From NCBI GenBank assembly GCA_020060215.1, contig JAGVAP010000147.1:1-31463 (forward strand): a stretch of DNA of 31,463 nucleotides, written 5' to 3'. The stretch comes from Deltaproteobacteria bacterium (GTDB lineage: Bacteria > Desulfobacterota > DSM-4660 > Desulfatiglandales > HGW-15). Within the stretch, counting starts at the first letter, position 1. Every line of letters starts with the position of its first letter. The position numbers and the translations under genes were made by a program. Below, piece by piece: positions 16,403 through 24,636 of the stretch. The notes under the pieces were generated by a model, which was given only the letters and a program-made list of their open reading frames with translations, searched no databases and was not told where the DNA came from.

Positions 16403-16594
16403 ATGAAGGCAGATGAGTTTATTTCGGAACGCGAGCTGGCGAAGAGAACCGGTATCGCGGCCCAAACTCTTCGAAATTGGCGCTGGGCCAGGAAGGGTTT
16501 CCCTTACATTCGGATTGGCCGGACGATTCGCTACAGTTGGGTCGCAGTGAAAGGTTTATTGGATCAACAGAGAGTCGATCCTGATGGCAAGTAA
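16403..16594 (+). CDS. Small MerR/AlpA-like helix-turn-helix protein
   Basis: The ATG at 16403 is preferred (GAGG 8 bp upstream), giving 63 residues; a GTG at 16355 would add 16. The sequence ISERELAKRTGIAAQTLRNWR, then GFPYIRIGRTIRYSWVAV, is the HTH_17/excisionase-type winged helix: helix-turn-helix followed by a beta-wing with IGRTIRY. It is the first gene after the early promoter, in the position of Mu Ner, and its end overlaps the start of the transposase gene by 11 bp. It probably regulates early transcription or assists the transposase at the ends; which of these cannot be told. Confidence 0.72.
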   Translation: MKADEFISERELAKRTGIAAQTLRNWRWARKGFPYIRIGRTIRYSWVAVKGLLDQQRVDPDGK

Positions 16595-18332
16595 GACACT
16601 CGACAGCTATCCACAGTGCAAACAAGATGAAGCACTGAAGCGCATGGAGATCGTTCATAGCTTCCAGGAGTACTGCACGCTCTACAGTGACAAAAGCATC
16701 GATGATGTCGTTCGAATTTTTCTCGCTCGGTATAGTAAAGAGCATCCTAAAGAGAGGCTCAGCAGATCCACCTTGTACGCATGGTCAAAAGCACTAAGGG
16801 AAAAAGGACCGGTCGGGCTGATCAATCAATATGGAAAAGCGAAGAAGAAAGCCGATTGGCCTGAAGAGGCGAAGGCATACCTAGAAGGGCTGTACCTCGA
16901 TCGACCGCCGCTTGAGATGAGCCTCTGTATTGAGTTCCTGAGAGGTGAAGCCAAGAACCGGGAGTGGAAGCTGCCGAGTGAAGCCACAATGAGAAGGCAC
17001 CTTCTTAAGATCCCTCAACAGGAAAAGGATTATCACAGGAAAGGCCCAACATATTGGCGGCAGCACTGGGTTGAAACTGTACTGCGGAAGTATTCGAGCA
17101 TCGAGCCGGGGCAAATATTCGTTGGCGATCATGTCAAACTGGACTTCTTCGCTCGAACGCCTTCCGGCAAGCTCATTCGGCCCTGGTTGACTGTGTGGGA
17201 AGATATGCGCTCCAGGCTCATTGTCGGGTGGTGCCTTACTGAGTCCCCCTCGACTGATTCAATAAAAGAAGCCCTTCTCAATGCGGTCAAGGATTTCACG
17301 GTTCCAGGGTGCATCCATATTGACAATGGAAGAGATTTTGCCTCAGCGGAAATCAGCGGGGATGCCAAAGGAAGGAATAGATGGAGAGGCGGCAAGGCGA
17401 TTGAGTATGCCGGACTTGCCGACTTCCTCGATTACATCGTTTCCTTCGCACTGATCAAGAACGCGAAATCCAAGATTGTTGAGCGGTTCTTCGGCACGTT
17501 CCACAAGGATTTTGACTGCACATTCCCAACCTATGTCGGCAGGGATAATTTGTTTCGTCCGGAGGGAGTTGACGACATTATCAAAAAGGGTGATGAGGTT
17601 CCGGAATGGTCAACCCTTCACCCGCTTATCTCGGATGCAATGAACCATTATAACAACAGTCCACATCGTGGAGACGGAATGGATGGAAGTACTCCTATGC
17701 AGGTGTGGAACGCATATTATGAGACGCACGCAGTTATAAAACCAAAGCCTTCCGTTCTTCGGCTACTGGCGATGAAGGCAGTCCGGGCGGTGAAGATTAG
17801 AAAGTATGGTATCTGGGCTTTCAAGGGGTTCTACCGCTCAGACGAGCTCATGAAGCACCAGGGCGAATGGGTGATGTACAAATTCGACCCCAGTAAAATT
17901 GATGAGCTTTACGTCTACCACAAGGACGGTTCTTTTCTCTGCAATGTCGAGCGAAAGGACAGGACAGCCATGAACGACATGGAAGACTATAAAAAAGTCA
18001 AGGCCGCCGAAAAGAAGCTCAGAAAGTCAAACGAGGATCGTGCCGCAGCCCGCAGGGTTCTTGTGGATGTAAAGCGCGGCTACAGGGTACACGATCAAGA
18101 ATCATTCGAAAAGCCTAAGGCGAAAATCGTAATGCCGCTGCGGACCAAGCTGGACAATGTTGAAGCGCTGATCGACCGCCGCGAATCAAAGGAGACTTCC
18201 GAAAGCAAGCCTTCGAGATTTGAACAGCGATTTGCGGTCGAGCCCAAGACAAGCGAGTCTGACAAAAAGGAGCAGCGAAAAAATCGGTTTTCGCCTGAGC
18301 TGAGTTACTTCAGTAGGAGGGCTTCGTCATGA
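16584..18332 (+). CDS. MuA-type DDE transposase
   Basis: A 582-residue transposase. The N-terminal part (1-150) has helix-turn-helix-like end-binding segments (RLSRSTLYAWSKALREKG, LPSEATMRRHLLKI). The rve/RNase H-fold core carries the probable catalytic residues Asp182 (VGDHVKLDFF), Asp247 (CIHIDNGRDF) and Glu300 (SKIVERFFGTF), with a D-E distance of 52 that fits Mu. A MuA-C-like beta-barrel segment follows (AFKGFYRSDELMKHQGEWV, ELYVYHKDGSFLC), then a charged tail (400-582). It would join element ends to target DNA by replicative or cut-and-paste transposition. The stop overlaps the start of the AAA+ gene (ATGA), so the pair is translationally coupled. It is intact, with no frameshift, so mobility may persist. 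Confidence 0.93.
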   Translation: MASKTLDSYPQCKQDEALKRMEIVHSFQEYCTLYSDKSIDDVVRIFLARYSKEHPKERLSRSTLYAWSKALREKGPVGLINQYGKAKKKADWPEEAKAYLEGLYLDRPPLEMSLCIEFLRGEAKNREWKLPSEATMRRHLLKIPQQEKDYHRKGPTYWRQHWVETVLRKYSSIEPGQIFVGDHVKLDFFARTPSGKLIRPWLTVWEDMRSRLIVGWCLTESPSTDSIKEALLNAVKDFTVPGCIHIDNGRDFASAEISGDAKGRNRWRGGKAIEYAGLADFLDYIVSFALIKNAKSKIVERFFGTFHKDFDCTFPTYVGRDNLFRPEGVDDIIKKGDEVPEWSTLHPLISDAMNHYNNSPHRGDGMDGSTPMQVWNAYYETHAVIKPKPSVLRLLAMKAVRAVKIRKYGIWAFKGFYRSDELMKHQGEWVMYKFDPSKIDELYVYHKDGSFLCNVERKDRTAMNDMEDYKKVKAAEKKLRKSNEDRAAARRVLVDVKRGYRVHDQESFEKPKAKIVMPLRTKLDNVEALIDRRESKETSESKPSRFEQRFAVEPKTSESDKKEQRKNRFSPELSYFSRRASS

Positions 18333-19297
18333 TTAACCACGTTTTAAATGCCGCTCAGGGGGATCATAAAGACGCTTTAAAGCCTGATGATATCCGCAAT
18401 GAGATTCGGGAGTGGATGGAGAAGGAAAAGCTGTCTTTTCATGTGGCCGCAAAGACTTTGGGAGTCAACAAAGTTGCATTCGACTCCTACATTGAAGAAA
18501 GGGGTGGCTTCAGCCGGCAGCTCGTCGAGAGCAAATGGAACGCCTTTTCAAGACGGCAAGAAGACTTCAGGGTGGGAAGGCGCGAAAATATTGCCTCTCC
18601 TTTTGTCATGACAGGACCCGCTCACGAGCTGTGGACCATTCTTCAATATGCTCAAGAGAACGCCTGTATTGCGGTTGGATCAGCTTGTTCCGGAATCGGG
18701 AAAACCGCCACTGTATGCGCCTATGTTGATGCTTCAGAGCCTGAAGCGATCCTGATTACCGCTGATCTCACGCTTCGACGTGCTACCAACATGATTCGTG
18801 TTCTTTCAGGGCGGCTGGGTACAGGGTGGAGATACACTTCGTCTGACAGGTTGGACATCATCATAAACCGGCTCAAGGGATCTGGCCAGTTGCTTGTCGT
18901 CGATGATTGTCATTTTCTTTCATGGGAATGCCTGGAGATCCTGCGGAAGATCCACGATCTTGCACATATTGGAATCGCATTTATCGGACAGGAACGGTTG
19001 TACGATGAAATGCGGGGCGCAAAGGGTTACTTGTTCGATCAGCTCTTTTCACGTGTTGCGATCAGGCGGGATCTTCAGAAGATTGAGCGTGAGGATGTCA
19101 AGCTGATTTCTACTTCAATGTACCCGGATGGGCTCGATAAGCGATCGGTTGATTTTCTTTTCGCGAAAGCACAAGACCAGGGCCGTTTCAGGCCAATGGT
19201 GAGCATTCTGAAACTCGCGATAAAGGAGCATCTGAAGAGCGGAGATCCGGTTGACCTGGAGATGCTGACCGGGGCCGCTGACTTCCTCGAAATATGA
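18329..19297 (+). CDS. MuB-type AAA+ ATPase (transposition activator and target selector)
   Basis: A 322-residue protein. An N-terminal helix-turn-helix-like part (about 20-58: RNEIREWMEKEKLSFHVAA, LGVNKVAFDSYI) precedes an AAA+ core with Walker A GSACSGIGKT (117-126), Walker B LLVVDD (188-193), a sensor-like AFIGQERL and a likely arginine finger region FSRVAIRRDL. The length and layout match MuB and TniB-like ATPases, which bind target DNA as ATP-dependent filaments and stimulate the transposase. It is coupled by a 4-bp overlap to the transposase gene. A long hairpin starts 3 bp after its stop. Confidence 0.9.
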   Translation: MINHVLNAAQGDHKDALKPDDIRNEIREWMEKEKLSFHVAAKTLGVNKVAFDSYIEERGGFSRQLVESKWNAFSRRQEDFRVGRRENIASPFVMTGPAHELWTILQYAQENACIAVGSACSGIGKTATVCAYVDASEPEAILITADLTLRRATNMIRVLSGRLGTGWRYTSSDRLDIIINRLKGSGQLLVVDDCHFLSWECLEILRKIHDLAHIGIAFIGQERLYDEMRGAKGYLFDQLFSRVAIRRDLQKIEREDVKLISTSMYPDGLDKRSVDFLFAKAQDQGRFRPMVSILKLAIKEHLKSGDPVDLEMLTGAADFLEI

Positions 19298-19299
19298 GG

Positions 19300-19388
19300 T
19301 TGGCGTTTTCAGGGGAGCTGCCGCAGATCGCTGTGCGGTTAACCTGCTCGCTGCCTATTGAAGAAAGCAGCTCCCCTGAAAAGGCCAA
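19300..19388. repeat. Long inverted repeat (89-nt hairpin) after the muB-like gene
   Basis: The arms 19300-19321 and 19367-19388 are 22-bp inverted copies with one mismatch (core TTTTCAGGGGAGCTGC). The 45-nt loop includes a second small hairpin (CCGCA 19321-19325 with TGCGG 19334-19338). It starts 3 bp after the muB stop. No T-tract follows, so it is not a standard terminator; it may be a 3' end-protecting structure, a regulatory RNA or a small inserted palindromic element. Confidence 0.75.
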
Positions 19389-19435
19389 TGCGGATGTACG
19401 GAGGGGCAGTTAATTATTAACAAGGGGGGGACATT

Positions 19436-19699
19436 ATGAATGATCAGGTAAACGCTGAACCAGGAGGGGTAAGCCTCTTCCATAAACTGATAGACGTGGC
19501 GTTGAAGATTCACGCTGACACGGAACCTGATGAAGAAACGCTCCAGCTTGCTGAGGCGGTTCTACGCGAATACTCCATCTTCATGAACAATGATTTGGTC
19601 CAAATGGTGAACCTCCACGATGGGATTGTTAAGAAGGTGGAGAAAATAAAATGTAGGCAAGAGGCTCAGAAATCTGAACCCAAGGAGAATGTCAACTGA
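19436..19699 (+). CDS. Small protein of unknown function in the mobile element
   Basis: An 87-residue acidic ORF preceded by a strong ribosome site (AAGGGGGGG 5-11 bp before the ATG). The sequence is largely helical (VSLFHKLIDVALKIHAD, EETLQLAEAVLREYSIF) with a Lys/Glu-rich end and no signal peptide or membrane segment. No family is recognised. It lies after the muB hairpin and before the terminator-like hairpin at 19791, so it may be its own transcription unit or the end of the early one. In Mu this position holds small semi-essential early genes. Confidence 0.6.
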   Translation: MNDQVNAEPGGVSLFHKLIDVALKIHADTEPDEETLQLAEAVLREYSIFMNNDLVQMVNLHDGIVKKVEKIKCRQEAQKSEPKENVN

Positions 19700-19711
19700 T
19701 TTAGCAATTCT

Positions 19712-19766
19712 TGCCCGGATAGGCTGATCACCGAAAAGGCGGAATCCATCGCCGCTCTGCCGGGCA
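19712..19766. repeat. Stem of 7 bp (TGCCCGG/CCGGGCA) in the intergenic segment
   Basis: A perfect 7-bp inverted pair 41 bp apart, between two small ORFs. It may be part of a structured leader RNA together with the following terminator-like hairpin. Weak evidence on its own. Confidence 0.3.
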
Positions 19767-19790
19767 TAACATCACGATGGGCAACTTGAT

Positions 19791-19830
19791 GGGGTTGCGG
19801 GCGGTTACGCTTGCAGCCCCTTTTGTCTTT
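19791..19830 (+). terminator. Probable Rho-independent terminator
   Basis: A stem GGGGTTGC pairing with GCAGCCCC (one G-U pair) around a 14-nt loop is followed directly by the T-rich TTTTGTCTTT. It lies between the two small ORFs, so it would end early transcription before the structural genes, or act as an attenuator since the next gene follows at once. Confidence 0.6.
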
Positions 19831-19846
19831 AGAGGAGGTGTGGGTA

Positions 19847-20173
19847 ATGGGCACCAATGACCAGGATCTCGATCTTTTGAATGAGGCTTTGAAAGCTTAC
19901 GGTATTGCACCCCGATACGTTTTTTCATGGCGACCTTGTGAAGGTGGAGAGATCGTGGTTGTCACGTGCGGAGGGAAAAAATTCAGGCATAAGAAAGGCA
20001 ATCCCGCTCTCTTCCAATTGAGTGAAACGGACATTACAGGGGAGGTTCCCGACCCTGAAATGGTTTGGGATGCCAAGCTGAATCAGCGACGGCCGAAGGA
20101 TGTGGGCATTGCGGATGATGTTACTACGGTTTGGGATGAGAAGCTTAACCAACGAAGGCCGGTGGACAGGTAG
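19847..20173 (+). CDS. Small protein with duplicated VWDxKLNQRRP motif
   Basis: The ATG at 19847 is chosen because GAGGAGG lies 8 bp upstream; the longer frame from 19811 overlaps the terminator-like hairpin. The 108-residue product begins with a compact domain (LNEALKAYGIAPRYVFSWRP, GGEIVVVTCGGKKFRHKKG) and ends with two copies of VWD[A/E]KLNQRRP spaced 22 residues apart. The copies differ at four silent positions and one amino acid, so the peptide rather than the DNA appears to be conserved. No family recognised. It directly precedes the capsid gene and might bind capsid or DNA, as a scaffold or decoration protein would; this is speculation. Confidence 0.65.
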   Translation: MGTNDQDLDLLNEALKAYGIAPRYVFSWRPCEGGEIVVVTCGGKKFRHKKGNPALFQLSETDITGEVPDPEMVWDAKLNQRRPKDVGIADDVTTVWDEKLNQRRPVDR

Positions 20174-20274
20174 AAAAGGTTTTGGGGGGCTCGATGGAAT
20201 TGAGGGAAATCGAAATGCGGGTTAGGACAGGATCGGATCATTATGCGGATCTGCAAAAAAAGGAGGTTGCGACT

Positions 20275-21438
20275 ATGACAAGGCGTTTGATGGAGTTTGT
20301 GAAGAACGGGCTGAATGGCATTGATGATATGGGTAAGCACTGGCTCGCTCTTGCAAAGCTGATCGATCCGGCATTGGACACGCACGGCATACCGGCTTTT
20401 CAAGGGCTGAGAGCCGCGTATCATGCCTTTGGCGGCGATCAGGGGGTGGATGGATGGTTTGACCGGAAGTTAGCTTTGGAAGGGCTAAGGGCATGCCAGG
20501 ACTTTAATTCAGGTACATTCTCATTTGCGCTCCAGAATGCATTGAACATGTACCTTTCGAAGATATACCGGAACCTGCCTTTTCATGAGGATGCCATTAT
20601 TTCTCAGCGGCGTCCCACAAGAGACTTGAGGCCGATTCGATCAATAAGCCTTCAATACTTCCAGGATCTGCCGACGCTCGACACGGAGACCGGGGATTAC
20701 CAGGACTTTGCCCCTTTCGTTGACACGGAAGCACAGTACGAGATCAGCGAGAAAGGCGTGCTCGTTTGGATCACAAGAAAAGTCATCGCAAATGACTATA
20801 TCGATATCGTCAGGGGCATCGTCGAGAGACTTGCAAGGGCGGCGAGAAGAACGCACGCACGCTATGCCTGGAGCTTCTTTATCGACAATGCCGCATGCCC
20901 GGATGGTACAAGTTGGTTTACCGGGGCGCATGGTAATCTAGGCACAAATGCCTTGAGCATTGCCACGGCAGCCGTTGCGATCCGCGCCCTTGCAGGCATG
21001 ACAGAGCCGGGATCGGATGAGAGGCTTAGTGTTGATCTTGGCACAGCCAAATGGAGCCTCGTTATCGACATTGCCAACTGGGAAACGGCTGTGAGAGTGA
21101 ACCAGCTCAAGTCCTACTATACGGCAGATGACCTTACAACCAAAGAGGTCAACCCTTGCAGGTATTTTTTCGGGAAGGATAACGAACGAATCATCATAAG
21201 CCCCTTCATGACGGATGCCAACGATTGGGGCATCCTTCGTGACAAGGAGGATGTGCCCCTGGTGGAGATGAGTTACCTTATGGGAAAGGAAGAGCCTGAG
21301 CTTCTCGTTTCTGATGTGCCAGGAAACGGCCCCTCGCCCGAACAGGTTTTTAAGGGCCGCAGGCTTGGCTATAGGCTAAGTCATGATTTCGGGGGAGCGG
21401 TCGGAGACTACCGTGGAGCCTACAAGTCCACTCCATAA
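20275..21438 (+). CDS. Phage major capsid protein (Mu-like element type)
   Basis: The start at the ATG 20275 is favoured by AGGAGG 8 bp upstream (20261-20266), giving 387 residues; starts at 20182 (TTG) or 20194 (ATG) would add about 30. The sequence follows the HK97-fold capsid proteins of Mu-like elements as I remember them: an N-terminal helical arm (SGTFSFALQNALNMYLSKIY), LQYFQDLPTLDTETGDYQDF, the spine-helix region VIANDYIDIVRGIVERLAR, WFTGAHGNLGTNAL, and an end of GRRLGYRLSHDFGGAVGD then YRGAYKS. It would form the capsid shell. No protease, scaffold, portal or terminase gene accompanies it. The gene is intact. A cellular encapsulin is less likely given the tape-measure gene that follows. 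Confidence 0.83.
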   Translation: MTRRLMEFVKNGLNGIDDMGKHWLALAKLIDPALDTHGIPAFQGLRAAYHAFGGDQGVDGWFDRKLALEGLRACQDFNSGTFSFALQNALNMYLSKIYRNLPFHEDAIISQRRPTRDLRPIRSISLQYFQDLPTLDTETGDYQDFAPFVDTEAQYEISEKGVLVWITRKVIANDYIDIVRGIVERLARAARRTHARYAWSFFIDNAACPDGTSWFTGAHGNLGTNALSIATAAVAIRALAGMTEPGSDERLSVDLGTAKWSLVIDIANWETAVRVNQLKSYYTADDLTTKEVNPCRYFFGKDNERIIISPFMTDANDWGILRDKEDVPLVEMSYLMGKEEPELLVSDVPGNGPSPEQVFKGRRLGYRLSHDFGGAVGDYRGAYKSTP

Positions 21439-21459
21439 GGTCAAAGAACTATACTCTTC

Positions 21460-21491
21460 GGACCTCTGTTAAAACCTCCGGCAGAGCGTCC
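21460..21491 (+). repeat. Hairpin after the capsid gene
   Basis: GGAC-CTCTG pairs with CAGAG-C-GTCC (one bulged C) around a 13-nt loop, 21 bp after the capsid stop. It stands in tandem with the stronger palindrome at 21506. No T-run follows. Confidence 0.45.
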
Positions 21492-21505
21492 AGGCCGCAA
21501 CGGTA

Positions 21506-21541
21506 GCCTCTGCATGGTTTCGGCCGAAGCCATGCAGAGGC
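21506..21541. repeat. 36-nt nearly perfect palindrome between capsid and tape-measure genes
   Basis: The arm GCCTCTGCATGG, then T-TTCGG, mirrors CCGAA-G and CCATGCAGAGGC. It gives 17 Watson-Crick pairs plus one G-U in RNA, with essentially no loop. It lies 68 bp after the capsid stop and 48 bp before the tape-measure ATG. It may be a terminator or mRNA stabiliser, a protein-binding site, or the scar of a deletion that removed the genes normally lying here. Confidence 0.75.
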
Positions 21542-21588
21542 ACCCCCTCAAAGAAATGGAAGACCTGTAAGAGACCCCTGGAGGCGGG

Positions 21589-24500
21589 ATGAACGATAAC
21601 AAGCTAGAAATAGTTCTCGCAGTAAGAGATCTGGCTACCGGCGCGTTCAAAGAGATCAGCGGCGGAACCAACGCCTTGACAAACGCCCTGAAGAGCCAGG
21701 AAAACAGCATCAAGTCGCTCACCGGCACATGGAACGTATTATTTAAATCGGCGATTGGGGTTGTTGGCATAAATGCCATAAAAAGCGCAGCGGGGAGCAT
21801 GGTCAATCTGGGCCTGCAGATGGATTCCCTTCAGCGAAGCATGAAGGCAGCAACGGGGAGCGCCGAAGCATCCAATAGCACATTCTCGTTTTTGAAAAAA
21901 ACTTCCGATGATCTCGGTTTGTCTTTCCAAAGTGTAATCCGCCCGTACATGCAGCTTGCCGCAGCCGCAAGAGGCACCAACCTGGAAGGGGAAAAGACTC
22001 GCGCGATATTTACGGCAGTGACCGAAGCCGCCACTGTGATGGGGCTTGGCGGCAGCCAGGTCGAGCGCGTGCTCTATGCCCTGCAGCAGATGATGGCAAA
22101 GGGCACGGTTTCAATGGAGGAGCTCAGGCAGCAGTTGGGCGACCAGCTCCCCGGGGCTTTCCAGATTGCCGCTCGAGCAATGGGGATGAGCACCCAGCAG
22201 CTTGCGAAGATGGTGGAGGAGGGGAAAATCTATAGCGATGACTTTCTCCCCAAATTTGCGGCACAGATGAGGAAAGAATTCGGCGGAAGCGTGAAGGACG
22301 CTTCGCAGAGCGCCAGGGCGCAGCTCGAACGGTTTAATAACGCTATTTTCGATGTAAAGACCGCTCTTTCCTCTACTCTTCTACCCGCTGTTACGACTTT
22401 TTTGAAGACCACCACTCCGCTTGTAAAAGAGGCTACTGATTACTGGACGAAATTTTTCGAGTCCATGTATCCGAGCACCGCGGATGGTGCACTTCAAAAA
22501 CAGCGAAAGGGTGTAGAGTCACAGCTCGCTTTTGCCAGAAATGTTATTGAACAATGGACCCGATCGGCAGCTAAGAACGGGCCGGCCATAGCCAATTCCG
22601 TTATTGGTGATAAGCAACAGTGGGATGCCAAGATAGCGCTGCTGGAGGGGCAGCTTAGACTGATCGATGAAACGCTCAGCCGAAAATCGGACACTCCACA
22701 GCCCAAGACCACGCTTCCACCTCAGCCATTTGTGGATCCAAAGGCAGCGGACAAAGCCAAAAAGGAATACGAGAAATTCCTCAAAGAGGTGGCGGATCTA
22801 CAGAAAGAGGCCTGGAAAAGCATTGGCTCCGATGAGTCGGGCCAGGTTATGCCGAACCAGGCCAAGAACCTCGAGAAGGCGCTGGAGGATGTTAAGAAAG
22901 CCGAAGAGGACGCCGCAAAGAAGGCGGTGCAGGAGCAGGAGAAGGCGGCTAGGCAGGCCGAGAAACTTGCCGGTGATAGGGCATCGGCCTACAAGACGAT
23001 GGCCCGTGAGATGGCCAAAACGGACAATGAGCTCTATTCGCTGGAGCTGGAGCTGCTGAAGAACAGACGGATTGAATACGAAAAGCTCGGCCTGGACAGA
23101 GTTCAAATCGATGAATGGTATGCAAGACAGACTGAGGAGATCCTTGATCGTCAGACCTACGCATACGGCAACCTGTTCGACGGGATCCGGCTCGGCCTGA
23201 AGGGCATTACGCAGGAGACCACTTCGTGGGCGCAGGTGTCGCATGCTGCAATAACAGGTTTTGCAACAGGCAGCAGGAACGCTCTTTCCGATTTGATGTT
23301 CGACGGCATCAAGGGCGATATGCAGGAGTTTTCCGATTACTGGAACACTGCATGGGATTCCTTGGTCAGAAGCACGACCGACAAAGTCGCGAGCATGGCG
23401 ATACAGGCGGCAACAAACATCGGTGTGAGCCTTCTCGGCGATGCCGCGGGGTCCGTGGTTGACTGGGCAGGTAGTCTCTTTGCTCAAGCCGGTTTGTGGA
23501 ATGTGCATGGCGACCAGGTGCCCGTGATTGCCCATGAAGGCGAAATGATTCTTCCGCGACACATCGCCGATCAGTACCGGGACTTTTTCGGCGGCTTTGG
23601 GGAGATGGGGACCGCACTGGGCCAGGGAACAAACCTCGGCGTTAATGTGAGCAAGGGCGGTTTCTCAGGCGCCGCGAAGGGCGCCGCTCAGGCTTTGGCA
23701 TTGGGGCAGGGATTTTCGGGAGCCGTGCTTGGGGCCACGTTTGGCGGAATTCATGGCGTAGCGTCTGCGCTTTTCGGGGGTAATACGACGTTCGGCGGTT
23801 TGGGCGGTATTGTAGGCAGCAACGCTGCCCTGGCCCTGGGAGTGAACCCGGTTGCCGGTCTTGCCTTGGGAATTGCCGGTATGGTGGCAGGTAACCTCAT
23901 TGCGGATGCGCTCGATGCCAGAGTCAACGAGGCCTACCTTGACCTCTCCGAAAACATCTTTTTCGGCGACAACCCGATTCTCGGTGCACTGTTTGGATAT
24001 GGATCTACCAGCGCACCGGGCGCGTTGGTAGCAGCTTTGAATTCTACCGCCTTTGCTGAAGCTTTTAATTTTTCCGACATCGGCCTTGGTCAGGGCATGA
24101 ACGGCTTTGGCACTCCCAGCGGCATGGCCGCAGTGCTCGGGGATGCGTTTGGCGATCTCGGCGATATCGGCGGGTTTGGGGATGCCGGTTTCGGCGGGTT
24201 TGGAGGATCGGGGGACGGCGGTTTTGGTGCTGCCGATGCAGGCGATGCCGGGGCTGGAGGCGAGTGGGCGACGGGAACCGGGCCGAAGGGCGTGCCTAAG
24301 ACAGGCTGGCATTATCTGCATCGGGGCGAAATTGTGTTTAATCCTGCAGAGAGCGAAGCCTTCCGGCGCAACCTTATACCGTATGAAAATTTTTCGGCAA
24401 TTCCGCGCGGCGAAAGAGGGGCCGAATACGAGTTGCTTGAACGAATGGTGAGATCACAGGAGAGCACGTTGCAGTTAATTGAGAAGTTGGTTTCAGGTGG

Positions 24501-24636
24501 CGGGAACATGAAAGGATTGACCGTCAACGTAAATGTCGCAGGGGAGCGGTTCGAGACATATGTTAGACGGATAGCTGATCAGGTTAGGGTTGAGGCCGAA
24601 TCGAGGAATATGGGAACAAGGCGAATATACTTGTAG
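21589..24636 (+). CDS. Phage tail tape-measure protein
   Basis: A 1015-residue protein; the ATG follows GGAGG by 4 bp. The N-terminal tape-measure domain (about 45-235) includes LQMDSLQRSMKAATGS, SFQSVIRPYMQLAAAARGT, VERVLYALQQMMAKGTVSME and LRQQLGDQLPGAFQIAARAM. Long coiled coils follow (about 383-520, Lys/Glu/Ala-rich), then a Gly/Ala-rich hydrophobic region (about 660-800) and a Gly/Asp/Phe-rich linker (about 850-895). Two related short modules, VPVIAHEGEMILP (about 642) and KTGWHYLHRGEIVFNPAES (about 904), are the GE-motif typical of tape-measure C-termini. In phages it sets tail length and leads DNA into the cell. No tail tube, chaperone or baseplate gene is nearby. The reading frame is intact. 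Confidence 0.9.
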   Translation: MNDNKLEIVLAVRDLATGAFKEISGGTNALTNALKSQENSIKSLTGTWNVLFKSAIGVVGINAIKSAAGSMVNLGLQMDSLQRSMKAATGSAEASNSTFSFLKKTSDDLGLSFQSVIRPYMQLAAAARGTNLEGEKTRAIFTAVTEAATVMGLGGSQVERVLYALQQMMAKGTVSMEELRQQLGDQLPGAFQIAARAMGMSTQQLAKMVEEGKIYSDDFLPKFAAQMRKEFGGSVKDASQSARAQLERFNNAIFDVKTALSSTLLPAVTTFLKTTTPLVKEATDYWTKFFESMYPSTADGALQKQRKGVESQLAFARNVIEQWTRSAAKNGPAIANSVIGDKQQWDAKIALLEGQLRLIDETLSRKSDTPQPKTTLPPQPFVDPKAADKAKKEYEKFLKEVADLQKEAWKSIGSDESGQVMPNQAKNLEKALEDVKKAEEDAAKKAVQEQEKAARQAEKLAGDRASAYKTMAREMAKTDNELYSLELELLKNRRIEYEKLGLDRVQIDEWYARQTEEILDRQTYAYGNLFDGIRLGLKGITQETTSWAQVSHAAITGFATGSRNALSDLMFDGIKGDMQEFSDYWNTAWDSLVRSTTDKVASMAIQAATNIGVSLLGDAAGSVVDWAGSLFAQAGLWNVHGDQVPVIAHEGEMILPRHIADQYRDFFGGFGEMGTALGQGTNLGVNVSKGGFSGAAKGAAQALALGQGFSGAVLGATFGGIHGVASALFGGNTTFGGLGGIVGSNAALALGVNPVAGLALGIAGMVAGNLIADALDARVNEAYLDLSENIFFGDNPILGALFGYGSTSAPGALVAALNSTAFAEAFNFSDIGLGQGMNGFGTPSGMAAVLGDAFGDLGDIGGFGDAGFGGFGGSGDGGFGAADAGDAGAGGEWATGTGPKGVPKTGWHYLHRGEIVFNPAESEAFRRNLIPYENFSAIPRGERGAEYELLERMVRSQESTLQLIEKLVSGGGNMKGLTVNVNVAGERFETYVRRIADQVRVEAESRNMGTRRIYL

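Noticed and set aside
20275..21438. Capsid-fold protein as a cellular encapsulin nanocompartment
   Set aside because: The sequence resembles Mu-like element capsid proteins, it sits between transposition genes and a tape-measure gene, and no cargo enzyme is encoded beside it.
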